Shown here: one piece after another, positions 1-7,954 of the stretch
Numbering within the stretch: position 1 is the stretch's first letter
Layout: each line of letters starts with the position of its first letter
From: GCA-002728855 sp036340635
GTDB lineage: Bacteria > Bacteroidota > Bacteroidia > Flavobacteriales > Flavobacteriaceae
Assembly (NCBI GenBank): GCA_036340635.1
Contig: JAYYYF010000006.1
Coordinates: forward strand, 1-14,174
Direction of reading: 5' to 3'
Length of the DNA: 14,174 bases
Program-made: the position numbers and the translations under genes
The notes under the pieces: model-generated
Seen by the model: the letters and a program-made list of their open reading frames with translations, nothing else
Databases searched by the model: none
Told to the model about the DNA's origin: nothing

Positions 1-737
1 TGTCTGTAAGAAACATGATAATCATTTATACCTATTATTTTAAAGAATTTATCTATAAATTTTTCATTGTAAAGGCACAAATGTTCAGACCAAAAGGTAA
101 AGTCTTTGAACACATCAATTTCTGACTTCTTAATTAGAAAATCATTACCATGTGGTATTTCTATTATTATTTTACCGTTTGTATTTAATCTTGATAATAA
201 ATCCTCTAAGACCCTAATTGGGTTTTCTAGGTGTTCAAAAACGTGATTTAAAAAAATATAATCAAATGTAGAATCGCAATCATTTAAATCATATAAACAA
301 GGTATTCCAATTGAACGAATATTTCTATTATTAACCTGATTTAACTCTAACCCTGTTAAATCTTTAGATATATTATTTTTTTGTAAAAGCTCTAAAAATC
401 CCCCTTTACCACATCCAAAATCTAACACTGAGGAATTAATTAAAAATTCTTTATATATATCATATCTTATAAGATTATCTTCAAGAGGAGGGGTTTTTAC
501 AAATTCATTTTCAATTAATGTATAGCGTTCCCCTTTAGAATAATTCTCATTTTGAGAATAATACTTTTCTAAGTTTTCTAAACATTTATCCAAAATTAGA
601 CATTCTGTTTGTTTGTGAATTAAAACGTCAATTTCTTTAATATCTCTAGTACCAGAATGAAATAACTCGAGATCATTTTCACTAAGTATTTGTCTTTTTT
701 TGAATAGTTCAATTAAAGGGTTTTGTTTTAGTAACAT
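1..737 (-). CDS. class I SAM-dependent methyltransferase, C-terminus cut by window edge
   Basis: This frame is open from an ATG at 737 down to base 1 (245 codons) with no stop, so the C-terminus lies outside the window. Motif I, the SAM-binding glycine loop VLDFGCGKGGF, starts at about residue 104. An acidic post-I segment (GLELNQ) follows about 25 residues later. A motif resembling FLNHVFEHLENP lies near residue 163 and a motif III-like strand IIIEIPHG follows, in the order of a Rossmann-fold methyltransferase. The roughly 100-residue N-terminal part is charged and helical and I do not recognise it. Enzymes of this layout (Methyltransf_11/23-like) methylate small molecules, sugars of surface glycans, or quinone precursors, and the substrate cannot be read from the sequence. 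The enzyme is probably cytoplasmic, since no signal peptide is seen. The next gene upstream, 96 bases away on the same strand, gives no functional clue. The methyltransferase fold is confident; the role is unknown. Confidence 0.85.
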   Translation of the reverse strand, partial: MLLKQNPLIELFKKRQILSENDLELFHSGTRDIKEIDVLIHKQTECLILDKCLENLEKYYSQNENYSKGERYTLIENEFVKTPPLEDNLIRYDIYKEFLINSSVLDFGCGKGGFLELLQKNNISKDLTGLELNQVNNRNIRSIGIPCLYDLNDCDSTFDYIFLNHVFEHLENPIRVLEDLLSRLNTNGKIIIEIPHGNDFLIKKSEIDVFKDFTFWSEHLCLYNEKFIDKFFKIIGINDYHVSYR

Positions 738-833
738 CTATATTATTTTTAAAAATTAAATTAATTGAAGCACCTTAGGAAACTTCGGACACTCCAACTA
801 TAATCACAAACGGATGATCTTGGAGAAAAGTAA

Positions 834-1415
834 TTAATTCCATTTAATGGTTTTAAGAGATTCATACATTAAGTTGCATTCAGCTTCTGTGAATGCTGGC
901 CCTTTTACGTTTTCAAAAGTAAATGATACCTCCCCATTGTATGCCGTAAAGAAAAAGTGATATTCAAATTGCCCAAAAAGATTAGTTTTTGCAATAAACC
1001 CATTTTCATCTTCATAAGTGTACTCAACTAATTCATTCATATCATTCTCTTCCCATTCCTTTTTCCTTTCATTTATCAATAATTCTTTGCTATATGGTAA
1101 AAAAGGGCCGAAACCTATTCTTACAGCAGGCACCTTCGTGCCATCATCCCTATACTCATAGTCTCCTTCATCAACAGAAATATTAAAGTTTTCATCAAGA
1201 GTAATTTCAGTAGACCAAGACTTACTAATAAGGCGGGTTCCTTTAGGGACTTTCATGCTAAAAGGGAGACATGTGCTAGTTTCGAAACCTTCGGAATCAT
1301 TTTCAGACCCGCAAAAGTGACTTAAATCTAAAGTTGTATTAAGCGAAGGTAGTTCTTGAGTATTACCCCAAGAAAAGAAGAAAGCGGTAATCATTAGACA
1401 GGAGTATTTTTTCAT
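834..1415 (-). CDS. secreted protein of unknown function
   Basis: The 193-residue product starts with a typical Sec signal (MKKYS, hydrophobic core, then WGNTQ), with likely cleavage after Gln20, so it should be periplasmic or surface-exposed. There is no lipobox. The mature part has three cysteines (C35, C49, C180), and C35 and C49 flank an acidic Ser/Glu-rich loop that could be closed by a disulfide. Residues 95-193 alternate hydrophobic and polar residues in a beta-rich pattern and end in a helix (ECNLMYESLKTIKWN) that vaguely recalls the end of PsbP-like or other small alpha-beta domains. That resemblance is too weak to use as a call. No catalytic motif is visible. The ATG is followed at once by the signal peptide, which supports the start. 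The gene lies 96 bases upstream of the methyltransferase on the same strand and is divergent from the next lipoprotein gene. Confidence 0.7.
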   Translation of the reverse strand: MKKYSCLMITAFFFSWGNTQELPSLNTTLDLSHFCGSENDSEGFETSTCLPFSMKVPKGTRLISKSWSTEITLDENFNISVDEGDYEYRDDGTKVPAVRIGFGPFLPYSKELLINERKKEWEENDMNELVEYTYEDENGFIAKTNLFGQFEYHFFFTAYNGEVSFTFENVKGPAFTEAECNLMYESLKTIKWN

Positions 1416-1750
1416 GCTGACATTATTAAAGGTATTAAATATACGAAAAAGATGATTTTGAAATATTGCGGGATATAATCTGAACTAAACTAGTAAATAA
1501 AAGGATTTAAAAAGTTATTTAAATCTTTCTTTTCAACTTTCTCCTTAAAGTTTTCGAAGCATTGTCATCGAAGTCATTATTTCTTGTGTATGAAATTTCT
1601 TTACTTTTTTCTTGTTTAATTTTAACCAAGGGATGAGACAGGGATTAATAATTGGAAAGGTAGTGAAATAAAGGAAGTTCTTTAAAAGTTAAAAAAAAAA
1701 AATGATTTTAGTATTTTAGTTGTAAATTGAAACACTATAAAAAAAAGATT
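1416..1750. other. AT-rich divergent intergenic region
   Basis: About 310-335 bases separate two divergently transcribed genes. The stretch should hold both promoters, but no box is convincing. TATATTTA on the minus strand (bases 1443-1436, about 20 bases before the 1415 ATG) matches the Bacteroidota -7 element TAnnTTTG in 7 of 8 positions but has no TTTG partner at the right distance. A run of 12 A residues lies at about 1691-1702, shortly before the plus-strand gene. A 41-codon frame without a start codon lies on the minus strand (1519-1644) and ends in a basic tail; see findings. No RNA gene or strong hairpin was seen. Confidence 0.5.
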
Positions 1751-2992
1751 ATGACTAAAAGAATTAAAATTTTTACTGTTATCGCATTTTTGATGGTTTC
1801 TTGTTCAAAAGATGTTACAGATGATCTACAATCTCAAATAACACAACTTCAGCAAACCATTCAAACATTACAAACTAATATTACCACGCTGGAAGGGCAA
1901 ATAAGTTCGGCAAGTAATGCAAACACAACCCTTTCTCAACAATTGTCAGCAGCTCAAACAGCTCTTAATAATGCAACTGCTCTTATTGCTGCGGCAAATG
2001 TTGATATTGATGCATTAGAGGCTAGTTTAGCTTTTGCTCAAGAAGCTCTTGAAGGGATTGATTACAGTGCGACCCAAGGATTTAATTCCGTTGGAAATGT
2101 TGCTGATCAGACGCCAACGCAGGCTAAAAAAACCATTTATGGACGCTGGAATATTGCCGGTTCATCTAAATCTTCGTGTTCTTATGATTTTCTTGAATGG
2201 AATGATGACACATATATTCTTTCACTTAACCTACCGGATGGAGAGAAAGGTACAGTTTTTGGGCCTTATACTTTAAACGAAGCTGCAGATGGCACTGTTG
2301 AGAGCGTCGATCTAGATTTTGATGCAGGAATATCTATAGTTCAAATCGCAAGAATAACAAATATTGTTGTTACAGAAAGTGGTGGAACTATAAATGCAAC
2401 TTTTGATATTGAATTAACATTGCCAGAAGCGCTTGAAGTTTGCCAAGCCTCTTTACCAGGGAGTGTTACTTGTGAAAAAGAAGAGCCCATGGATGAAGCA
2501 ACATCTTCATCTGCAATTAGTAATCATGCAAAATTAATTGGCAAATGGGAGTTAACGGGTTTTGAATCAAGTGATGGAGATACTATAGAGGATGTTAAAA
2601 GTTGCCATGATGGTGATGGAGATGGAACAGCTGATGGTTCTGGCAGTGATGGAGAATGTACCGATGCGGACAGGCTTTTTGTTACTTTCTCTGATTTTGG
2701 AACATATTCAGTTGTGGCACTTGCGGCAGACGGTTCAGTTCTAAATGTCGAAGTTTCATCTTGGGATTGGCATAATGCTAGTCAAACTAAGATGAAAGTT
2801 TATTTTTCAGATCCCGATTCACCGGATGAATACGGAATTTATGACATTGTAACACTTACAGAAACAGATTTGCAAGTTACGGGAGGGTATACTGATACTT
2901 ACACACAACAAAATGCGGATGGTACTTCTACTGAGGTAACAGTTGAAGTAACCGAGACTTTAACTTTTGCAAGAGTAGATGAGGATGAATAA
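1751..2992 (+). CDS. coiled-coil lipoprotein with lipocalin-like domain
   Basis: This is a probable lipoprotein. From the ATG at 1751 the product is 413 residues and begins MTKRIKIFTVIAFLMVSC, with the lipid-bearing Cys at residue 18. A TTG at 1727 would add eight residues (MKHYKKKI) before the same signal and is less likely. After the Cys comes a Gln/Leu/Thr/Ala-rich stretch of about 75 residues with heptad spacing, like the stalk coiled coil of other Bacteroidota surface lipoproteins. Two beta-rich segments follow. Each opens with a G(R/K)W motif (IYGRWNIAG, then LIGKWELTGFESSDG), which is the usual start of lipocalin-like domains in this phylum. The second carries an Asp/Gly loop DGDGDGTADGSGSDG between two cysteines, resembling calcium-binding EF-hand or thrombospondin type 3 loops. 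The C-terminus is strongly acidic. The gene is monocistronic and ends at a strong terminator. Ligand and function are unknown. Confidence 0.75.
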   Translation: MTKRIKIFTVIAFLMVSCSKDVTDDLQSQITQLQQTIQTLQTNITTLEGQISSASNANTTLSQQLSAAQTALNNATALIAAANVDIDALEASLAFAQEALEGIDYSATQGFNSVGNVADQTPTQAKKTIYGRWNIAGSSKSSCSYDFLEWNDDTYILSLNLPDGEKGTVFGPYTLNEAADGTVESVDLDFDAGISIVQIARITNIVVTESGGTINATFDIELTLPEALEVCQASLPGSVTCEKEEPMDEATSSSAISNHAKLIGKWELTGFESSDGDTIEDVKSCHDGDGDGTADGSGSDGECTDADRLFVTFSDFGTYSVVALAADGSVLNVEVSSWDWHNASQTKMKVYFSDPDSPDEYGIYDIVTLTETDLQVTGGYTDTYTQQNADGTSTEVTVEVTETLTFARVDEDE

Positions 2993-3021
2993 GTCAGGCT
3001 AAGCCAGTGAAATTTAATTAT

Positions 3022-3051
3022 AAAAAACCCCTTGTTTTCAAGGGGTTTTTT
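3022..3051. terminator. bidirectional intrinsic terminator
   Basis: A perfect 13-bp inverted repeat (AAAAAACCCCTTG, loop TTTT, CAAGGGGTTTTTT) has a CCCC/GGGG core flanked by A and T runs, so it can terminate transcription from either side. It lies 29 bases after the stop of the plus-strand lipoprotein gene and 3 bases beyond the stop of the convergent serine hydrolase gene. It is the clearest terminator in the window. Confidence 0.92.
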
Positions 3052-3054
3052 GAT

Positions 3055-4497
3055 TTACTGCCTGTCTGATATATATTCGTATATGTTTTGGTGACGTTTA
3101 AAACCCGTAACTCGACCTTGACTATTTCGTAAAATGTATAGAGCCTCTCCAAGACTATCATTTTTTAAAATACGCCTAAAATAATCTTCTTCTATTTGTT
3201 TAAAATGACTAAATGAGGCCTCTTGATTTGGCAGCGATAGCAGAGCTATTTCATCGCCCCAAGAGCTTAAGTAGCTTTCACCTCCCCAAGGCTGAACATT
3301 ATAAAAGCCCTCAATAGCAGCAAATTTATGAGCCTTTTGATCTTTTTTTAAATTAACCTTGGCCAAAATTTTACTTACTCCATTAGCGTATTTTGAAGGA
3401 TTTGTGCCATTGGCATTAATCATTACAGCAAAAGCCCTATTCTTTTTAGTGTCAATAGACAAAACAGATCTATACCCAGGGCAAGAGCCTCCATGACCAA
3501 CTCTCCTTTCAGAATCTTTGCCATACACTCCAAAACCATACCCTCTCTTTACATCTGTCAATGTATCATTCAATTGAGTGGCATGCATTTTTTTCAGAGT
3601 TTCTACTTTCAGGATGGGACTTTCAATTCCTGACAAAAGATTCAATTGCCAGAGGGCAAATTTCCCTAAGTCAATACTATTGGAGCTAAATCCAGCGGCA
3701 GGGTCAATTCCATTAGCACTAAAGAAAGGAACCAAATCACGCGAGCCATCCCTTTTTTTTGCGCTATAACCCAAGGCCAAATCAGCACCATATTTTCGAA
3801 TATCCATATAGGTTCTTGTTTGATTCATCCCTATCGGATTAATTATATTCTCTTGAATGTAATCGTCATATGATTGTTTTGAAACTTCTTCAATTACATA
3901 ACCTAAAAGGGTAAGGCCCAGATTACTATATTGATAATATTTGTCAGCAGGGTAAAGCGTTTCTTGTTTAGCTAATTCTCCAATAACTTCTTCTTTTGAG
4001 GGGAAATTAAAATTTGGTTGCGACCAATAAGGGTGGTTTGATTCTCTTGGCAGCCCTGAAGAATGCGTTAAAATATTTGCAATAGTGATTGGTCCACTTT
4101 CTGAGAATAGTTGTTTTAAGTTAAAAAAAGGTAAGTGCATAGAAATGGGGTCATCCAATTTTATTTCCCCCTTTTCAACTAATTGCATAATTGCGATAGA
4201 AGTAAAAAGTTTTGAAATAGAACAAATACTAAAAAGAGAGGATTGTTTTAAAGCGGTTTGATCATCTGAAACACCAAGGGCAATACTCCAATCTATCCTT
4301 TGATTCTGAACAACGGACATTGTTAGTCCAGGGATTGATTCATACTCTAATTGCCCCTTTAACCAAACTTTTGAAAGATTATAAGCTTCAGTATAATTTT
4401 TTTCTTCTTCAGCAATGAGAACTGTTTTTTCTTCTTCAGCCGATCTTTTACAACTCAAAATTAATAGAACTAGCAGTAGGATTATTTTTTTCATCAA
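3055..4497 (-). CDS. serine hydrolase lipoprotein, beta-lactamase / PBP4-like family
   Basis: This is a 480-residue protein of the class C beta-lactamase fold (Pfam Beta-lactamase, PF00144). The signal ends LLILSC, giving lipidation at Cys16 and a periplasm-facing enzyme. All three active-site motifs are present and in order: SISK (nucleophile Ser93, Lys96), YSN (Tyr190, Ser191, Asn192) and HGG (335-337, in place of the KTG box). The supporting motif LLTHSSGLP appears as ILTHSSGLP at about 142-150. An extra domain of about 90 residues after residue 390 is common in this family's esterase and peptidase members. Relatives cleave D-amino peptides, esters or amides, and family membership alone does not imply antibiotic resistance. 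A second Met follows directly at residue 2 and could be the real start. The gene is divergent from rmuC with only 44 bases between them and shares the 3022-3051 terminator. Confidence 0.93.
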   Translation of the reverse strand: MMKKIILLLVLLILSCKRSAEEEKTVLIAEEEKNYTEAYNLSKVWLKGQLEYESIPGLTMSVVQNQRIDWSIALGVSDDQTALKQSSLFSICSISKLFTSIAIMQLVEKGEIKLDDPISMHLPFFNLKQLFSESGPITIANILTHSSGLPRESNHPYWSQPNFNFPSKEEVIGELAKQETLYPADKYYQYSNLGLTLLGYVIEEVSKQSYDDYIQENIINPIGMNQTRTYMDIRKYGADLALGYSAKKRDGSRDLVPFFSANGIDPAAGFSSNSIDLGKFALWQLNLLSGIESPILKVETLKKMHATQLNDTLTDVKRGYGFGVYGKDSERRVGHGGSCPGYRSVLSIDTKKNRAFAVMINANGTNPSKYANGVSKILAKVNLKKDQKAHKFAAIEGFYNVQPWGGESYLSSWGDEIALLSLPNQEASFSHFKQIEEDYFRRILKNDSLGEALYILRNSQGRVTGFKRHQNIYEYISDRQ

Positions 4498-4541
4498 TAA
4501 AAATTTTGTGATTCCTAAATATACTCAAGTTTTGATTAAAT

Positions 4542-5657
4542 TTGAGTGTGGAAATTATAATTGGGGTTTTAAGTTTTTTGGCGTTAGGTCTTCTCTATTT
4601 ACTTTATAATCTGAGAAACAATTCGAATTCCTCTTCAGCAAATGATTTAATGAAGTTTTCTGAATCTCTAATATCTCAAATTCAGGACATAAGGAAGGAG
4701 ATGGATACAAATTCAAAAGAGAGTAGGATTGAGATGGAATCAAGATTAAAAGAAATAAACAAACAAATGAATGACTTTCATAAAACTTCAGCAACTAATA
4801 TGACCCAACAATTTAAAGAATCAAATAAGGTGATTAAGGATGTAACAGGAGAGCTAGAAAAGATCAAGGGAACAAATGAGCAGGTTCTTGGTTTTGCAAA
4901 TCAAATGAAAACTTTAGAAAAAATACTTAGCAATCAAAAACAAAGAGGTGTTTTGGGAGAGATTCAATTAGAAAACCTTTTATCGAATGTTCTTCCCCCA
5001 GAGCTTTTTAGAATGCAGTATTCGTTTAGCAATTCTGAGACGGTTGATGCAATTGTCAGAGTTGGAGAATATATCATTCCAGTAGATGCTAAGTTCTCTT
5101 TAGATAATTATAACAAGATGATTGAATGTAGTGATAAAGAGGAATTGTCAGACTTAGAAAAGAAATTTAAATCAGATATTAAAAATAGAATTGATGAAAC
5201 ATCAAAATATATAAGGCCAAATGAAGGAACAGTTGATTATGCTTATATGTTTATCCCTGCCGATGGCTTATATCAAGATCTGTTGAATAGTAGAGTTGGG
5301 ACACTAAAAATTAATCAGAGAGATTTGGTTTCATATGCTTTTACAAAAAAAGTTATGATTGTTTCTCCAATGAGTTTATTCCCAATGCTTCAGGTTACTG
5401 TAAAAGCACTGCATAATCTGAAAGTTGAGGATTCTATTAATGATATATTAAAGAATGTGGAGAAACTTTCAACTCATCTAAACGCATATAAAATTTATCA
5501 TGAAAAACTTGGGAATACTCTTGGCACTGCAGTAAATCATTATAATGAGAGCTTAAAAGAATTTAAAAAAATAGATAAAGACGTAATTAAAATTTCATCT
5601 GGGGAATCACAAATAAAAGTTGAGGCAGAGGCTTTAGAAAAACCCGGAGTAGAATAA
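4542..5657 (+). CDS. rmuC: DNA recombination protein RmuC
   Basis: RmuC proteins limit DNA inversions and rearrangements, presumably through a nuclease activity of the PD-(D/E)XK superfamily. The 371-residue product shows the family layout. A single N-terminal membrane helix (residues 4-23) is followed by a long charged coiled coil (about 35-130) and then the nuclease-like core. That core has RGVLGEIQLENLL (Glu140), VDAIV (Asp169) and PVDAKFSLDNY (Asp182, Lys184), which together give the acidic-acidic-x-Lys pattern. RPNEGTVDYAYMFIPADGLY near residue 225 matches the conserved core of RmuC. It is shorter than the E. coli protein of about 475 residues. The start is unusual: there is an in-frame stop at 4533 and no ATG before residue 37, so translation must begin at TTG 4542 or GTG 4548. 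A lipoprotein gene follows after 12 bases and is probably co-transcribed. Confidence 0.93.
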   Translation: MSVEIIIGVLSFLALGLLYLLYNLRNNSNSSSANDLMKFSESLISQIQDIRKEMDTNSKESRIEMESRLKEINKQMNDFHKTSATNMTQQFKESNKVIKDVTGELEKIKGTNEQVLGFANQMKTLEKILSNQKQRGVLGEIQLENLLSNVLPPELFRMQYSFSNSETVDAIVRVGEYIIPVDAKFSLDNYNKMIECSDKEELSDLEKKFKSDIKNRIDETSKYIRPNEGTVDYAYMFIPADGLYQDLLNSRVGTLKINQRDLVSYAFTKKVMIVSPMSLFPMLQVTVKALHNLKVEDSINDILKNVEKLSTHLNAYKIYHEKLGNTLGTAVNHYNESLKEFKKIDKDVIKISSGESQIKVEAEALEKPGVE

Positions 5658-5669
5658 AAAAATAGAGTT

Positions 5670-6440
5670 ATGAAAAAAAACATCACTAAAACCTTGATTT
5701 TCTTTTTAATAATTATGACGGGATGTAAAAATCAGGAAAAGAAACAGCACAAACAATCAGATAAAAATAAAATTACTATCTCTAAGCTAGAAGGATCTCC
5801 TAATTATGATGGGGCAGCTTTATCTATAGATGAAAATAATTTAAAATTTAATGAAAATGGAGAAGTTAATTTTGATTTTAAGGTTGAAAATTATGACTTG
5901 GGTGCTCAGACAGCTAATGCTAAAGAAAATGGTTTAGCTAATTCTGGGAAAGGGCAACATATTCATTTTATTTTAAATAATGGTCCTTACTCTGCTCATT
6001 ATGACTCTAATTTTGATAAAACTCTTGATCCAGGGAACAATGTAGTCTTATCTTTTCTTTCAAGATCATATCACGAGTCCCTTAAAAACACTGGGGCGTT
6101 TTCATTAATTCAACTAAATGTTGGAGAACAAAAGAAAGATTTAATTGATTTATCATCGCCACTTATGTTTTATAGTAGACCTAAAGGAACATACGAAGGA
6201 GATGATACAAAGAAATTACTTCTTGATTTTTATTTGATTAATACAGAGATTTCTCCTGATGGCAATAAAGTTCGAGCAACAGTTAATGGAGAAGAATTCT
6301 TAATTGATGAGTGGACACCCCATTATATTGAAGGACTCCCCTTAGGTGAAGTTATTGTAAAATTAGAGTTGTTAGACAGTAATGGTAACTTGATTGATAC
6401 ACCTTTCAATCCAGTAGAGCGAAAAGTTATTCTACAATAG
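5670..6440 (+). CDS. conserved flavobacterial lipoprotein (HIH / FYSRPKGTY family)
   Basis: This is a 256-residue lipoprotein whose signal (MKKNITKTLIFF...IMTGC) places the lipidated Cys at 19. It has hallmarks of a lipoprotein family widespread in Flavobacteriia and often labelled phosphopeptide-binding protein in automatic annotation. These are GKGQHIHFILNNGPY (94-107), SRSYHESLK (131-139), LMFYSRPKGTY (165-175), LDFYLINTEISPDGNKV (about 185-201) and a C-terminal GLPLGE...DTPFNP segment. The His-rich HIH strand recalls DUF4399-type domains. The second half looks like an Ig-like or FHA-like beta sandwich. The label phosphopeptide-binding is from memory of the family and I see no proof of it here. 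The gene starts 12 bases after the rmuC stop, so the two are probably co-transcribed, although no functional link is known. It converges on the CotH-like gene with an 11-base gap. Confidence 0.8.
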   Translation: MKKNITKTLIFFLIIMTGCKNQEKKQHKQSDKNKITISKLEGSPNYDGAALSIDENNLKFNENGEVNFDFKVENYDLGAQTANAKENGLANSGKGQHIHFILNNGPYSAHYDSNFDKTLDPGNNVVLSFLSRSYHESLKNTGAFSLIQLNVGEQKKDLIDLSSPLMFYSRPKGTYEGDDTKKLLLDFYLINTEISPDGNKVRATVNGEEFLIDEWTPHYIEGLPLGEVIVKLELLDSNGNLIDTPFNPVERKVILQ

Positions 6441-6451
6441 AAATACTTAAT

Positions 6452-7864
6452 TTACTTAAGTGAATTTTCAATGTCAGATTTTAGAATTGCAACGGCTTGT
6501 TTCCATTTAAAAAGACTTACTTCATCATTGGGAAATTTATTATTGGCTTTTTGAACTGCGGTTTCAATTTGATCTGACCATTCTGAGAGGAGAGCATTTA
6601 TTTTAGTTAGATTAAAATATTGTTGTTTGAATATAAGATCTAATTCATTGTATCTGTCTTTATAGATTGAGTAGCTTCCTATAATTTTATCACATGCTGC
6701 GGACCTTTGTTTTATTTGAAGAACACCATAACTAAAACCAGAACAGTTTGAACTGGTTTCATCCCATTCGTCTTTAATCGGCGTAACAGGATTTTTATCG
6801 GAGGCAATATTTTCAAAAGCATTGTCAAGATCCCAGGGAATTATTTGCATCTTATCATTGTTTGGATCTTCATACCAATAATAGTTATGGTTTGAGTAAT
6901 TATCATCCTCATCATTGTACCAATGCAAAAATCCATCATCATGAGCAATTCTTCTGTCTACTAGGATTGTTTTCAAAAATAGATCTCTGTCTATCCAACT
7001 ATTAATGACTGTATTCAAGTCTGTTTCAGAGACGTTTTCGACTTCACTTCCAAATTTCAATATTTTGGATACGTTAGCTATTTCTTCATTTGTTTTAAGC
7101 CCTTTTTTGAAATATGATTCAGAATTTACTTCTCCGGCATTATTAATTGGCCAAACTTCTTTATATAGATTGCCATCACCATCTTCAAAATGTTTATTTG
7201 TGAAAGGGCCGTCAATATTTTCTGTATTCGCAAATAAGCCATTAAATTCTCCATTTATATATAAGAGTGCATGATTAGATCTGGGAGCAGTAACACCAAA
7301 ATTTCTGAACATCCAGTATCCCAATCGCTCATGCATTTTAGAATCATCTAAATTTTGTGAATGAAATTGAAGTTTTTTTAACCCATAAAAAGTTTCGTCT
7401 CCTGACAGCCAGTTAACTTTGATTTTCATTGAAAGTTTTGGGCAAGTTTTAAAACCACTTGGATTTGTCCAATCTGAACTAGAGAGGCATCCAACCCAAG
7501 CACCGATAGATCCCTTATATCTTATTCCAACTTTTTTTATGACCCTATTTTCAAAAACAAGAGATCCTTCAACATATTTTTCATCTGCAGGAGCAGAAGC
7601 GATTTTGTCTAGATTTAGTTCTGACAGGTAAAGGTCAAATCTGTGTAATTTATTTTGATCGTAGATGTAATCTGAAGAATGAGTGGATTCTTGAGAATAT
7701 TCCTCAAAGGATTCTAAAATTTCATCTATACCTAGGGGAGTGTCAGAGGAATTGTTTTTGGAACATGAAAAAAAAACGAATAGCGAAAAAATAATAACCC
7801 TCAATCCTTTACCTTTTAATAATACATCAGATCTTTTTAAGAGAAAAAAACCAGAATAAAACAT
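6452..7864 (-). CDS. CotH-like protein kinase lipoprotein
   Basis: The 470-residue product belongs to the CotH kinase family (Pfam CotH, PF08757), atypical kinase-fold proteins first known from Bacillus spore coats and also found as secreted proteins in many other bacteria. Visible family signatures are VGIRYKGSIG (112-121, the RGNSS-like strand), LSMKIKV (144-150), GLKKLQFHS, the conserved Glu in ANTENIDGPF (about 212-221), the partner helix HNYYWYEDPNNDKMQ (326-340) and PWDLDNAF (343-350), whose aspartates would bind the metal. A lipobox (FVFFSC, Cys34) indicates export and membrane anchoring. The annotated ATG gives a 20-residue extension before the usual signal peptide. A TTG at 7804, giving MRVIIFSLFVFFSC, would make a normal signal and may be the true start. 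The protein phosphorylation substrate, if any, is unknown. Confidence 0.87.
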   Translation of the reverse strand: MFYSGFFLLKRSDVLLKGKGLRVIIFSLFVFFSCSKNNSSDTPLGIDEILESFEEYSQESTHSSDYIYDQNKLHRFDLYLSELNLDKIASAPADEKYVEGSLVFENRVIKKVGIRYKGSIGAWVGCLSSSDWTNPSGFKTCPKLSMKIKVNWLSGDETFYGLKKLQFHSQNLDDSKMHERLGYWMFRNFGVTAPRSNHALLYINGEFNGLFANTENIDGPFTNKHFEDGDGNLYKEVWPINNAGEVNSESYFKKGLKTNEEIANVSKILKFGSEVENVSETDLNTVINSWIDRDLFLKTILVDRRIAHDDGFLHWYNDEDDNYSNHNYYWYEDPNNDKMQIIPWDLDNAFENIASDKNPVTPIKDEWDETSSNCSGFSYGVLQIKQRSAACDKIIGSYSIYKDRYNELDLIFKQQYFNLTKINALLSEWSDQIETAVQKANNKFPNDEVSLFKWKQAVAILKSDIENSLK

Positions 7865-7954
7865 TTATATTTATCTAAAATTAAAATTATTTTAAAAAGT
7901 AGGGGGTTAATTTTTGAAATTGGTGTATATACAAAAACTTATAATTTATTTGAT

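Noticed and set aside
1..737. Part of a polysaccharide biosynthesis cluster
   Set aside because: The methyltransferase type would fit, but no glycosyltransferase or sugar gene is visible in the window.
2034..2276. 80-codon plus-strand frame inside the coiled-coil lipoprotein gene
   Set aside because: Out-of-frame shadow of a real gene; no signal or domain.
3055..4497. Antibiotic-resistance beta-lactamase
   Set aside because: The fold fits, but the HGG motif, lipid anchor and extra C-terminal domain are typical of general esterase/peptidase members; nothing indicates drug hydrolysis.
6445..6461. Inverted repeat ACTTAA/TTAAGT between the convergent lipoprotein and CotH genes
   Set aside because: Only six A/T-rich pairs, overlapping a stop codon and lacking a T run on either side; expected by chance in such AT-rich DNA.
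7911..7950. Possible Bacteroidota promoter (TTTTTG, then TATAATTT) before the repeat lipoprotein
   Set aside because: The spacing (23 bases) is at the long edge, the -7 box is incomplete, and it ends only seven bases before the ATG, leaving almost no leader.
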